Both the position numbers and the translations under genes were made by a program. The notes beneath the pieces are model-generated. The model ran no database searches, was not told where the DNA came from, and worked only from the letters and a program-made list of their open reading frames with translations. A DNA stretch of 64,000 nucleotides from Pseudomonas sp. SID14000 (GTDB taxonomy: Bacteria; Pseudomonadota; Gammaproteobacteria; Pseudomonadales; Pseudomonadaceae), in the NCBI RefSeq assembly GCF_002165135.1, contig NZ_NFZQ01000001.1, positions 310,001 to 374,000 of the forward strand, read 5' to 3'. Below are positions 1-8,183 of this stretch, in pieces. Positions within the stretch are counted from its first letter, which is position 1; every line of letters begins with the position of its first letter.

Positions 1-695
1 GTCGAGAACAGCGTCAGCCAGGCGACAGCCACCCAGGCCTGGGTGCTGGCAGGCACCTCTATCAAACCCAACGGCAGGCCTGTCGCGGTGAGCAGCACCA
101 GTGTTGCGATCGACTGCAGGAACAGCGGCACCAACAAGCCATCTTTGCTGTGGTCTGTCTCCAGAACCGATTGCCGTCGCTGGTAAAGCGTGGCAATGGA
201 CAGTGTGATTGCAGCGATCAGCGGCAGGGCGTACAGCCATAGGTCAAGCCGGGCCGTCGACAGGCTGTACTCCCCCAGAATGACCATGCTGACACCCACA
301 AAACCGAGCACAAGCCCCAGCCACTCCTGACGGCCACTGCGTTCACCGTGGTCCCTGCTGCTCATCGATGCCGTGATCAATGGCTGCAAGGCGCAAATGA
401 TGGCAGCAATCCCTGCCGGCAGGCCGCCCCGGATGGCGATGTAAACGCTGACCAGGTAGGCAAACTGGGCCAGAAAACCGATCACGGCGTTGTAACGTAT
501 CTGCGCCCACGACAGTACACGCAGCCGGTGCAAGACAAAAGGCAACAGACAGATGCAGACCAGCAGGAAACGCCAGAACAGCAGGTTTATGGCACCAGCG
601 TCCTCCGTGCCCAGCCGGGCGCCAATGAAGCCGGAACTCCAGGAAAGAACGAAGATGACTTGTAGAAAGATCAGGTACGGCGTGCTACTTGGCAT
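1..695 (-). CDS. EamA/DMT-family exporter (3' part outside window)
   Basis: Only the N-terminal ~231 residues are inside the window; the frame stays open to base 1. The translation begins MPSSTPYLIFLQVIFVLSWS and is a run of hydrophobic helices with short loops, including GLPAGIAAIICALQPLITA, typical of 10-TM drug/metabolite transporters (EamA domains). The ATG lies 2 bp after the oxygenase stop, so it is probably translationally coupled and the last gene of the methyltransferase-oxygenase operon. By family it would be an inner-membrane metabolite exporter, and by context the exporter of that pathway's product. The substrate is unknown. Confidence 0.85.
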   Translation of the reverse strand, partial: MPSSTPYLIFLQVIFVLSWSSGFIGARLGTEDAGAINLLFWRFLLVCICLLPFVLHRLRVLSWAQIRYNAVIGFLAQFAYLVSVYIAIRGGLPAGIAAIICALQPLITASMSSRDHGERSGRQEWLGLVLGFVGVSMVILGEYSLSTARLDLWLYALPLIAAITLSIATLYQRRQSVLETDHSKDGLLVPLFLQSIATLVLLTATGLPLGLIEVPASTQAWVAVAWLTLFS

Positions 696-697
696 GT

Positions 698-1657
698 TCA
701 CACCCCTGTCTGATGCAATTCCTCGAAGGTGATCGGCTCAATGCCCATGCATGCAAAGTGCCGGGTAGCCGATCGGCACAAGGCCCAACGCAGCCCCAGC
801 CAATTGGGGATGGTCGCAGGTATGCCATCATCAGAGGCCAGGTGCCAGAAGCGGTTGGAGTCATCGCTGAAGTAGGGGCAATGAAAGGACAACACCAAAG
901 ACATGCGGCGCCCGCTGATCACTGGCCGCACACCGTGATACAAGCGACTGCCGTAAATGAACAGGGCGTCGCCAGGCTCATCCAGCCTTGCGGTTTCAAA
1001 GGTACGGTAATCCAGGGCATCGAAGTTATCGACAGTGCCATTGTGGAAAAGGAATTCGCCCCCGCTGTAGTCGCAAGGCGCTGACAGCACGATGTTCAGT
1101 ACGTAATTGGTGCCGTCCGTGTGCCACGTGCCCCGGTGTTGCTGTTGCTCGCCAGGCTTGGGGTAGTAATAGTTGATCTGCGAGCGTGCGTTGAGCATGG
1201 GATATGGCACCAGCGGCACGCCAGCTATGCGCGAAACAGCCAGGAGGAATGCGCGACTGAACATCATGTCGTGGATGAACGACGACAGTGCTGTTACACC
1301 TCGCGTACGCCTGGAGATGATCCAGTCGCTATCACCCGCCACCTTCTCCAGGCGAGCGCAGATCTCTTGCAATATCCCGACCCCCTCTGGCGTGAACAGC
1401 TGATGCACGGTAGCGACACCGGTAATGGCATCGACCGTGATGTTCGCGTGTGGGCTCTGGGTATAGCCGAGTTGCCCCAGTGTTCGGGAGCCCGTGACAG
1501 TAGGCCCTGGTTGCCGAAGCAAATCGTCCCGCCAGGCCACCTGCTCGCCCAGACAGAGCGACGAAGCTCGCGGTGTGCGCTTCAACGTTGACTTGAGCGC
1601 CAGCTTCACACGGCCGAGGCCGCGCTCGAACAAAGGTAATGTGTCTGAGTGGTTCAT
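698..1657 (-). CDS. 2-oxoglutarate/Fe(II)-dependent oxygenase (prolyl-hydroxylase-like)
   Basis: A 319-residue protein. The iron triad of the 2OG-Fe(II) fold is visible: H179 and D181 in WHTDG and H241 in LYHGV, followed by an Arg pair at 250-251 (GRRMSLVLSF) that would bind the 2OG carboxylate. The region before the triad (NYYYPKPGEQQQH) and the strand after it (YVLNIVLSAP) match the jelly-roll core of the prolyl 4-hydroxylase-like group. The N-terminal ~70 residues look unrelated. It lies 27 bp after the methyltransferase stop and 2 bp before the exporter, so it is the middle gene of an apparent operon. Predicted reaction: hydroxylation or other oxidation of a small, perhaps N-methylated, amino-acid-like substrate. 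The substrate is not inferable from sequence alone. Confidence 0.82.
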   Translation of the reverse strand: MNHSDTLPLFERGLGRVKLALKSTLKRTPRASSLCLGEQVAWRDDLLRQPGPTVTGSRTLGQLGYTQSPHANITVDAITGVATVHQLFTPEGVGILQEICARLEKVAGDSDWIISRRTRGVTALSSFIHDMMFSRAFLLAVSRIAGVPLVPYPMLNARSQINYYYPKPGEQQQHRGTWHTDGTNYVLNIVLSAPCDYSGGEFLFHNGTVDNFDALDYRTFETARLDEPGDALFIYGSRLYHGVRPVISGRRMSLVLSFHCPYFSDDSNRFWHLASDDGIPATIPNWLGLRWALCRSATRHFACMGIEPITFEELHQTGV

Positions 1658-1684
1658 GATGTGTGAGCCCCTGTTGGTCGTCCG

Positions 1685-2665
1685 CTACTGGAGGTACTTC
1701 GCGATCTGATAGCGCACCGTGCCATCCCCACTGGCGAACTCGTCCACCACGCTGCAGTTGCAGTGCCGGGCTCTGATGCGACGAAATTGTTCAGGCGTGT
1801 ACTTGAGGCAGATGTTGGTCAGTAGATAGCCATGTTGCTGCAGGTGCTGGACTGGCTGCAGCGTAACGGCCACATGGATCGTTTCATCGAGGATTCGTAA
1901 CGGTACGAGGATGGCTTCGTGCTCGCCCGACGGGTTGAAGCCTTGTTGAAGCGCAACCATTCGGGAAAACTGCTGCATGTGAGGGTTGGCATAGAAGGCG
2001 AGGATGGGCCGCTCCAGGCCCTCTTCATATATCTGCATTTCCGAAAGAATGTAGGTCTTCTCACCCGCAAGGTTACGTATCAGTCTCCCCGTACTCACTG
2101 GAAGCTCATTACCCTCCTGGAAACCAAGCAAGGTGATCAGGGTGAGCTCTTCATCGTGATGCAAGACGTCATGGGTTACGGTGTGATAGTCGGCGGCGAT
2201 GTAATTGAAGCTGCCATCGGCTTGTACGATGGGGCGCACGGCATCACTCATCGCGGGTTCCGAAGTCTGGTTGATATCGATGGCGGTGTAGCGAATGGAG
2301 CTCGAAGTCTGAGCTATCCGCTTCAGCAGGCAGCTACTCTTGATCGGCTCGGGGCCTAGCTCGACATAGTGCAGCCGACGCCCATCACTCAGCGCTGCCA
2401 ACCGTTCGGCAACCTTACCGATGACACTTTTGAGCGCCCCCTGCCCCCGGGCGTCAGCACAAAGCCCGTCCTCACCCACACCTTGCTCATTCAAGGCGCG
2501 CATGAGCAGAAATATTTCGTGGTTGAAACGATGCCCAGCGTCACAGCGGGGCTCGGGCTGGGCCAGCGTCGAGTACTTCTCACGGTTCTCGACAGTCCAT
2601 AGCCGCGCGTTCTGGTACGAGGGGGTGCGCACGAGCGCGTCTACAACGAAGTCGTTCAGGCTCAT
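1685..2665 (-). CDS. EgtD-like SAM-dependent amino-acid N-methyltransferase (histidine-methyltransferase fold)
   Basis: A 326-residue protein, close to the ~320 residues of EgtD, the L-histidine N-alpha-trimethyltransferase of ergothioneine synthesis. Family signatures: SAM motif YVELGPEPIKSSCLL (100-114), acidic loop YTAIDI (126-131), and LLGFQEGNEL (179-188), which corresponds to the EgtD LGxxxGN loop with N186. The C-terminal LTNICLKY (282-289) lies where EgtD has its TE-x-S-x-KF motif. The Glu and Ser that hold the imidazole ring there appear to be Asn284 and Cys286, so the substrate may not be histidine. Start at 2665: AAAGGA lies 9 bp upstream. An in-frame ATG at 2674 touches that Shine-Dalgarno and is less likely. 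First gene of the operon; divergent from the LysR gene. No egtB partner is nearby. Confidence 0.8.
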   Translation of the reverse strand: MSLNDFVVDALVRTPSYQNARLWTVENREKYSTLAQPEPRCDAGHRFNHEIFLLMRALNEQGVGEDGLCADARGQGALKSVIGKVAERLAALSDGRRLHYVELGPEPIKSSCLLKRIAQTSSSIRYTAIDINQTSEPAMSDAVRPIVQADGSFNYIAADYHTVTHDVLHHDEELTLITLLGFQEGNELPVSTGRLIRNLAGEKTYILSEMQIYEEGLERPILAFYANPHMQQFSRMVALQQGFNPSGEHEAILVPLRILDETIHVAVTLQPVQHLQQHGYLLTNICLKYTPEQFRRIRARHCNCSVVDEFASGDGTVRYQIAKYLQ

Positions 2666-2743
2666 CCGTATCATTCCTTTGCAATTTCGGGGGGAACTAT
2701 GCCTTGCCCACACAGTAAGAGGGGGTATAAAGCCTGTACAGTT

Positions 2744-2779
2744 GATTAAATCGAAGCGCTGGTTCGATCTGACTAAATC
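2744..2779. promoter_or_regulatory. Candidate LysR operator between the divergent genes
   Basis: The 124-bp gap between the methyltransferase start (2665) and the LysR start (2790) holds a perfect inverted repeat ATCGAA-N7-TTCGAT (2750-2768). It is flanked by a near-direct repeat, GATTAAATC (2744-2752) and GACTAAATC (2771-2779). LysR regulators usually bind such dyads in the shared promoter region. Assignment is by position and symmetry only. Confidence 0.45.
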
Positions 2780-2789
2780 AGGTGGTTCA

Positions 2790-3665
2790 ATGGGCAAAGG
2801 CCTCGACATCAAGGTACTGAGAACCTTCCAGGCAGTAGCCCGGCTGGGCCGCTTCAAGGATGCAGCCGACTATGTCCATCGCAGCCCGTCGGCGGTGACC
2901 ACGCAAATACAGAAGCTGGAGGAACAGATCGGGCAACAGTTGTTTACTCGTAGCAACCAGTCCGTCGAGCTGACCCCGGCAGGTCGGCACCTGCTGGTTG
3001 AAGCGACACGTTTCCTGATGGCCCATGACAGGTTGCTGGCCACGCTGTCGCCCCAGCAAATGACCGGCAAGGTCCGCCTTGGTGTGCCGGACGGATATGC
3101 AGCCAGCCTCATGAGCGATTTCCTGCCGGTTTTCGTAGCCAGCAATCCAAAGCTGGAACTGGAGGCCGTAGCGCGCTCCAGCGCAGAGCTCATCGACCTG
3201 TTCGCGCGACAGCGCCTGGACCTGGCAGTGGCGGTCAGCAGCGAAGCATGGGAGCAAGGGGAATGGCTTCGCTCGACCAAGCCTCGCTGGGCCGCAGCCC
3301 CAGGGTTCCACTACGATCCTGGCCGCCCTTTGCCACTGGCCCTGCAGTTGAAGGGCTGCCCGTACCGAGAGGCAGCATTGCAGGCATTGAAAGCGCACGG
3401 CATTGCATACCGCATCCTGCTGGAAAGCGCCAACTGGCAAGCGGTGCTGGCCTGCATGAGAAGTGGCCTGGCAGTCGGCATCGTCGAAGGGCTGGAGAGT
3501 AGCGACGCATCGCTGGCGCACGTGGAGGGGATGGGCTTGCCCGAGCTCGCCGAGCATCACGTCTACCTGCTGACGGACACCTCGCACCATGTTGCATCGC
3601 ATCTGAACGAAATGTTGAAGGCCGCCATCCAGAAGGATGGCCCTGCAACACCAGGCCCTTGCTGA
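2790..3665 (+). CDS. LysR-family transcriptional regulator
   Basis: A 291-residue protein with the standard LTTR layout. Residues 5-65 form the winged helix-turn-helix (LDIKVLRTFQAVARLGRFKD ... VTTQIQKLEEQIGQQLF ... LTPAGR). The rest is the periplasmic-binding-protein-like effector domain (KVRLGVPDGYAASL). The reading frame is open upstream to 2421, but the HTH starts right after the ATG at 2790 and the upstream part would cross the divergent gene, so the short start is used. Position and dyad suggest it controls the methyltransferase-oxygenase-exporter operon and itself. The effector is unknown; LTTRs in this arrangement usually sense the pathway substrate or product. Confidence 0.88.
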   Translation: MGKGLDIKVLRTFQAVARLGRFKDAADYVHRSPSAVTTQIQKLEEQIGQQLFTRSNQSVELTPAGRHLLVEATRFLMAHDRLLATLSPQQMTGKVRLGVPDGYAASLMSDFLPVFVASNPKLELEAVARSSAELIDLFARQRLDLAVAVSSEAWEQGEWLRSTKPRWAAAPGFHYDPGRPLPLALQLKGCPYREAALQALKAHGIAYRILLESANWQAVLACMRSGLAVGIVEGLESSDASLAHVEGMGLPELAEHHVYLLTDTSHHVASHLNEMLKAAIQKDGPATPGPC

Positions 3666-3780
3666 CCGCACTTATTTCCTGACCCGGGAAGTGCCTGGCT
3701 GCCATAATGAGCAGGCATTGCTCGAGGCGCGCGACGATACCTGCCTCGCCATGCAAGACGAGTGGTTCTAGGGGGAGCCA

Positions 3781-3792
3781 CCGTGTACACGG
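3781..3792. promoter_or_regulatory. Perfect 12-bp palindrome overlapping a ribosome-binding site
   Basis: CCGTGTACACGG is fully self-complementary and overlaps the first two bases of the GGAGG Shine-Dalgarno (3791-3795) of the TldD-like gene. It could be a DNA operator or an RNA hairpin. GGAGCC and GGCTTCC on either side extend the possible stem imperfectly. No function is shown by the sequence. Confidence 0.35.
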
Positions 3793-3802
3793 AGGCTTCC
3801 GA

Positions 3803-5245
3803 ATGTTCGATTCCAGCGCCCTGCTGCGCCAGCGCTTCGCTGCGCTGCGCAGTACGGCCGAGTTGTTTTCCCTGCGCCATGTGCAGCAGTCGCACCAGGC
3901 GCTGTCGGTGCGCCGCAATGTCGCCGAACCGCCGCTGTTCAGCCAGGACGAAGGCGCCATGCTCACCGTGCGGGTCAATGGCGTGGAGGCCTACGCGGCC
4001 ACCGCCGACCTGTCCCAGGCCGGCCTGCAGCGCGCCCTGGAGCAAGCCGAGGCGCTGGCCCGGCAGGTCGCCCGGTACAGCCTGCTGGACCTGCGCGAAC
4101 AGCCCGTCACCAGCGCCCGCCATGACCACATCTCGCCCAACTTCGACCAGCCCGTACCTACCCTCGCCGATTGCCTCGGCCTGCTCGCGGCCGAATCGGC
4201 CAGCGTGCCCAAGGACAGCCGCCTGGTGGACTGGCAGGCCAGCCTGGGCCTGAGCCTGGTCGAGCAGACCTACCTGAATTCGGCCGGCGCCGAGCTGCGC
4301 CACGCCCAGCGTTTCCTGTTCCCGGGCCTGACCGTGACTGCCAGCGACGGCCAGGACAGCCAGAACCGCAGCCTGGGACGCGATAACTTCGGCCAGCAGG
4401 GCGGCTTCGAGATCGTCGAGCGCTGCGGGCTGGTCGGCGCAGCCAGTCGTGTGGCCGACGAGGCGCTGCAACTGCTGCTGGCACCGAACACCCCCAGCGG
4501 CCCGCGCGACCTGCTGTTGATGCCGGACCAGATGATGCTGCAGATCCACGAATCCATTGGCCACCCGCTGGAGATGGATCGTATTCTCGGCGACGAGCGC
4601 AACTACGCCGGCACCAGCTTCGTCAAAGCCAGTGACTTCGGCCACCTGCAGTACGGCTCCGCGCTGCTCAACGTGACCTTCGACCCGACCATCGGTGAAG
4701 AGCTGGCCAGCTACAGCTTTGATGATGACGGTAGCCCGGCCAGCAAGCAGTTCCTGATCCGCGACGGTTTGTTGCTGCGGCCGCTGGGTGGTGCGCTGTC
4801 GCAGTTCCGCTCCGGCCTCGACGGTGTGGCAAACAGCCGCGCCTGCGGCTGGAACCGTGCACCGATCGACCGCATGGCCAACCTCAACATCGAGCCGGGC
4901 GACCAATCCCTCCACCAGCTGATCGAGGGCATCGAACACGGCATCCTGATGCGCACCAACCGTTCCTGGTCCATCGACGATGCACGTAACAAATTCCAGT
5001 TCGGCTGCGAATGGGGCCAACTGATCGAAAACGGCGAACTCAAGGGTATCGTCAAGAATCCCAACTACCGCGGCATTTCCGCGCAGTTCTGGCGCAACCT
5101 CGCAGCGGTCGGTGACCGCAGCACCTTCCAGGTGTTAGGCACGCCCAACTGCGGCAAGGGCGAACCCAACCAGGTGGTACGGGTGGGCCACGCCTCGCCG
5201 GCCTGCGTATTCCGCCAGATCGATGTATTCGGAGGAGATGCGTGA
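3803..5245 (+). CDS. TldD/PmbA-family metalloprotease subunit (TldD-like, with HEXXXH)
   Basis: A 480-residue protein of the TldD/PmbA (peptidase U62) family. H249-E250-x3-H254 in IHESIGHPLEMD is the zinc/catalytic HEXXXH motif of TldD subunits; a conserved Gly-rich barrel follows. Start at 3803: GGAGG is 7 bp upstream; an open extension to 3707 has no Shine-Dalgarno. Its stop overlaps the start of the PmbA-like gene by one base, so the two are coupled and probably form the mixed TldD2E2-type protease. TldD/E cleaves unfolded or linear peptides, including RiPP leader peptides and the CcdA antitoxin. Divergence from the usual housekeeping pair suggests a second, specialised copy. Confidence 0.85.
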   Translation: MFDSSALLRQRFAALRSTAELFSLRHVQQSHQALSVRRNVAEPPLFSQDEGAMLTVRVNGVEAYAATADLSQAGLQRALEQAEALARQVARYSLLDLREQPVTSARHDHISPNFDQPVPTLADCLGLLAAESASVPKDSRLVDWQASLGLSLVEQTYLNSAGAELRHAQRFLFPGLTVTASDGQDSQNRSLGRDNFGQQGGFEIVERCGLVGAASRVADEALQLLLAPNTPSGPRDLLLMPDQMMLQIHESIGHPLEMDRILGDERNYAGTSFVKASDFGHLQYGSALLNVTFDPTIGEELASYSFDDDGSPASKQFLIRDGLLLRPLGGALSQFRSGLDGVANSRACGWNRAPIDRMANLNIEPGDQSLHQLIEGIEHGILMRTNRSWSIDDARNKFQFGCEWGQLIENGELKGIVKNPNYRGISAQFWRNLAAVGDRSTFQVLGTPNCGKGEPNQVVRVGHASPACVFRQIDVFGGDA

Positions 5246-6564
5246 TGAAGCAGGCTTTCGAGACCTTGGTCGGTGACGTACGCGCCGCCCTGCAACCAGG
5301 CGAGCAGTTCACCCTCGGCTACAGCGCCGAACAGTCGCAATTCGTGCGTTTCAACCACGCCAAGGTGCGCCAGGCCGGCGAAGTGAGCCAGGCCAGCGCA
5401 CAGCTGCGGCTGATCCGCGATGGCCGGCAGGCAGAGCAACAGGTGACCTTGAGCGGTGACAAGCAACTGGACAGCCAGCGCCTGATCGCTGCCCAGGCGC
5501 AACTGCGCCAGACCTTGCCACTGTTGGCCGTCGACCCGTACCTGCGCCTGGACGAAAGTGCCTGGCACAGCCACAGCCAGCAGGAGCAGCCGCTGCCCGA
5601 ACTGAGCGATGTGCTGACGCTGCTCGCCCGCGAGGCCGGCGACCTGGACCTGGTCGGCATCTACGCCGCCGGCCCGATCTGCCGGGGCTTCGCCAGCTCG
5701 TTCGGCGCCTTCGGCTGGCACCAGGCCAACAGTTTCAACTTCGACTGGAGCCTGTTCCACGAAAACGGCGAGGCGGTGAAGGCCAACTATGCCGGGCAGG
5801 TGTGGAGCGCCGACGACTTCACCGCACGCCTGCGTCAGGCACGGGAGCAGTTGGGCTTCCTGGGCCGCCCGGCAATCACGCTAAAACCTGGCAGCTACCG
5901 CGCCTATCTGGCACCGGCGGCCATGGATGAAATAGCCGGCATGCTGTGCTGGGGCGGTTTTTCCGCACAGGCCCTGGCCACCGGCAACAGTGCCCTGCAG
6001 CGCCTGTACAACGGTGACGCGCGGCTCAGCCCGCTGGTCAGTTTCACCGAGCAGGTCAGCGGCTCGCTTAGCCCGGCGTTCTCCGATGAAGGCTCGCCGC
6101 GCCTGGATGTGCCGTTGATCCAGCAAGGCGAGGCCCTGCAGCGGCTGATCAGTGCGCGCAGTGCGGCTGAGTTCGAGCTGCTGGCCAATGGCGCCGATAG
6201 CTACGAGTCACCGTGCTCGCTCAGCCTGGCAGCGGGTAACCTGCCCTGCGAGCAGATCCTGGAGCGGCTAGGTACCGGGCTGTACATCAGCAACCTGTGG
6301 TACCTGAACTACTCCGACCTGCCGGCGGCACGCATGACCGGGCTGACCCGCTTCGCCACCTTCTGGGTGGAGAACGGGCGGATCCAGGGGCCGGTGAGCA
6401 CCATGCGCTTCGATGACAGCCTGTACAGCTTGCTCGGCAGCCAGCTGGAGGACCTGACCCGCGAGCGCGAGATGATCCTGTCGACCAGTACCTATGGACA
6501 ACGCAGTACCGGGTCGAGTCATTTGCCGGGGGCTCTGGTCAAAGGCCTGACCCTGACATTGTGA
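5245..6564 (+). CDS. TldD/PmbA-family protease partner (PmbA/TldE-like)
   Basis: A 439-residue U62-family protein lacking the HEXXXH motif, as expected for the TldE/PmbA subunit. Start: ATG 5245 overlaps the preceding TGA and lies 7 bp after GGAGGAG. An overlapping GTG at 5242 is possible. It closes with SSHLPGALVKGLTLTL. Forms a two-gene unit with the TldD-like gene; a REP pair follows the stop. Expected to build the closed protease chamber with its partner in the cytoplasm. No RiPP precursor or modifying enzyme is recognisable next to it. Confidence 0.8.
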   Translation: MKQAFETLVGDVRAALQPGEQFTLGYSAEQSQFVRFNHAKVRQAGEVSQASAQLRLIRDGRQAEQQVTLSGDKQLDSQRLIAAQAQLRQTLPLLAVDPYLRLDESAWHSHSQQEQPLPELSDVLTLLAREAGDLDLVGIYAAGPICRGFASSFGAFGWHQANSFNFDWSLFHENGEAVKANYAGQVWSADDFTARLRQAREQLGFLGRPAITLKPGSYRAYLAPAAMDEIAGMLCWGGFSAQALATGNSALQRLYNGDARLSPLVSFTEQVSGSLSPAFSDEGSPRLDVPLIQQGEALQRLISARSAAEFELLANGADSYESPCSLSLAAGNLPCEQILERLGTGLYISNLWYLNYSDLPAARMTGLTRFATFWVENGRIQGPVSTMRFDDSLYSLLGSQLEDLTREREMILSTSTYGQRSTGSSHLPGALVKGLTLTL

Positions 6565-6573
6565 CTGGACTTA

Positions 6574-6671
6574 CCGGCCCTTTCGCGGCTAAAGCCGCTC
6601 CCACAGGATCTCCACTGCCCTTAAATGTGGTGATATCCCTGTGGGAGCGGGTTCACCCGCGAAGAGGTCGG
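6574..6671. repeat. REP inverted pair (BIME)
   Basis: Two facing copies of the P. putida REP (core CGCGGG-TAAAC/TTCAC-CCGCTCCCACAGG), at 6574-6607 and 6638-6671, separated by 30 bp. The left copy is diverged in the stem (GCGGCTAAAGCCGC). Lies between a gene end and the mdtD start and may act as a 3' barrier or weak terminator. Confidence 0.85.
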
Positions 6672-6691
6672 CACTGACAAACGAGGAAGTC

Positions 6692-8119
6692 ATGCCCGAA
6701 CGCACCCCGCTGGACCCTGTCACCGCCCGCTGGATCCCTTGGGTGGTGGCCATCGCCTTCTTCATGCAGTCCCTGGACGGCACCATCCTCAACACCGCGC
6801 TGCCAGCCATGGCCCGCTCACTGGCCGAAGACCCGCTGCGCATGCAGGGCGTGATCATCGCCTACATGCTCACCGTGGCCCTGCTGATCCCCGCTTCGGG
6901 CTGGATCGCCGACCGCTTCGGCACCAAGCGCATCTTCTTCAGCGCCATCCTGCTGTTCAGCTTCGGCTCGCTGCTGTGCGCCGCCGCCAACAGCCTCGGC
7001 TTCCTGATCTTCGCCCGCGTCGTGCAGGGGCTGGGCGGTGCGCTGATGCTGCCGGTCGGGCGGCTGGTGGTACTGCGTGCCTACCCGCGCACCGAGCTGG
7101 TGCGCATCATGAGCTTCATCACCATCCCCGGCCTGCTTGGGCCACTACTGGGCCCAACGGTTGGCGGCTGGCTGGTGGAAATTCTGAGTTGGCACTGGAT
7201 CTTCCTGCTCAACCTGCCGGTCGGCCTGATCGGCTGCTATGCCGTGTGGAGGTTCATCCCCGACCTGCGCGGCGCCGAGCGCACCACGTTCGATGGCCCC
7301 GGGTTCCTGCTGTTTGGTGCAGCGATGGTATTGATCACCATCGCCATGGAAGGCCTGGGCGAACTGCACCTGCCGCACCTGCGAGTGATGTTGCTGCTGT
7401 TCGCCGGCATGGCCTGCCTGGCGGCCTACTGGCTGCGCGCCGGGCGCGACCCGGAACCACTGTTCTCGCCCAACCTGTTCCGCGTGCGCACCTTTGCCAT
7501 CGGCATCCTCGGCAACCTGTTCGCCCGCCTGGGCAGCGGCGCCCTGCCGTTCCTGGTGCCGTTGCTGCTGCAGGTGGCGTTGGGCTACTCGCCGGCCCAG
7601 GCCGGCATGAGCATGATCCCGCTGGCGGCGGCGGCAATGCTGGCCAAGTCCATTGCCCGGCCACTGATCGAACGCTTTGGCTATCGCATCATCCTCACCG
7701 GCAACACCCTGCTGCTGGGCCTGCTGCTGGCCAGCCTCGGGCTGGTCGACGAGCAGACGCCCTATGCGGTGCTACTGATTCAGCTGGGCCTGCTCGGGGC
7801 GGTCAACTCGATGCAGTTCACCGCAATGAACACGGTGACACTGATCGACCTCGACGACGCCAGCGCCAGCAGCGGCAACAGCCTGCTGTCGGTGGTCGCG
7901 CAATTGGCCCTGAGCCTTGGCGTGGCGTGTGCGGGTGCATTGCTCGGCGGCTTTACCGCGGCAGGCAGCGCCGAAGGCGTGGAAACCACCTTGGGGGCGT
8001 TCCAGCTGACCTTCGTCACCATCGGCGTGATGGCCATGCTGGCGGCGGCGATCTTCCTGCAACTGGCGCCGACGGACGGAAGGCGTGCCCGTCGTCCGGA
8101 ACAACACATGGAGTCGTAG
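6692..8119 (+). CDS. mdtD: DHA2-type MFS multidrug transporter, MdtD-like
   Basis: A 475-residue inner-membrane protein with ~14 hydrophobic helices. The N-terminal FFMQSLDGTILNTALPAMA, ASGWIADRFGTKRIFF (motif A) and VQGLGGALMLPVGR closely follow E. coli MdtD (~471 residues), including SSGNSLLS late in the chain. Predicted proton-driven drug or metabolite export. Start at 6692 follows GAGGAAG; an upstream in-frame ATG lies inside the REP sequence and was not used. Unlike E. coli, no mdtABC genes adjoin it, so it stands alone here. The real substrate is uncertain. Confidence 0.82.
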   Translation: MPERTPLDPVTARWIPWVVAIAFFMQSLDGTILNTALPAMARSLAEDPLRMQGVIIAYMLTVALLIPASGWIADRFGTKRIFFSAILLFSFGSLLCAAANSLGFLIFARVVQGLGGALMLPVGRLVVLRAYPRTELVRIMSFITIPGLLGPLLGPTVGGWLVEILSWHWIFLLNLPVGLIGCYAVWRFIPDLRGAERTTFDGPGFLLFGAAMVLITIAMEGLGELHLPHLRVMLLLFAGMACLAAYWLRAGRDPEPLFSPNLFRVRTFAIGILGNLFARLGSGALPFLVPLLLQVALGYSPAQAGMSMIPLAAAAMLAKSIARPLIERFGYRIILTGNTLLLGLLLASLGLVDEQTPYAVLLIQLGLLGAVNSMQFTAMNTVTLIDLDDASASSGNSLLSVVAQLALSLGVACAGALLGGFTAAGSAEGVETTLGAFQLTFVTIGVMAMLAAAIFLQLAPTDGRRARRPEQHMES

Positions 8120-8183
8120 GGCGAACGGCCATGAGGCTGGTAGACTGTGCGGCATTTTTCGCTTTGCACTGCAGGCCCGCCTC

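Noticed and set aside
2421-2789. N-terminal extension of the LysR gene by ~123 residues
   Set aside because: It would overlap the divergent methyltransferase and precede the standard LysR HTH start.
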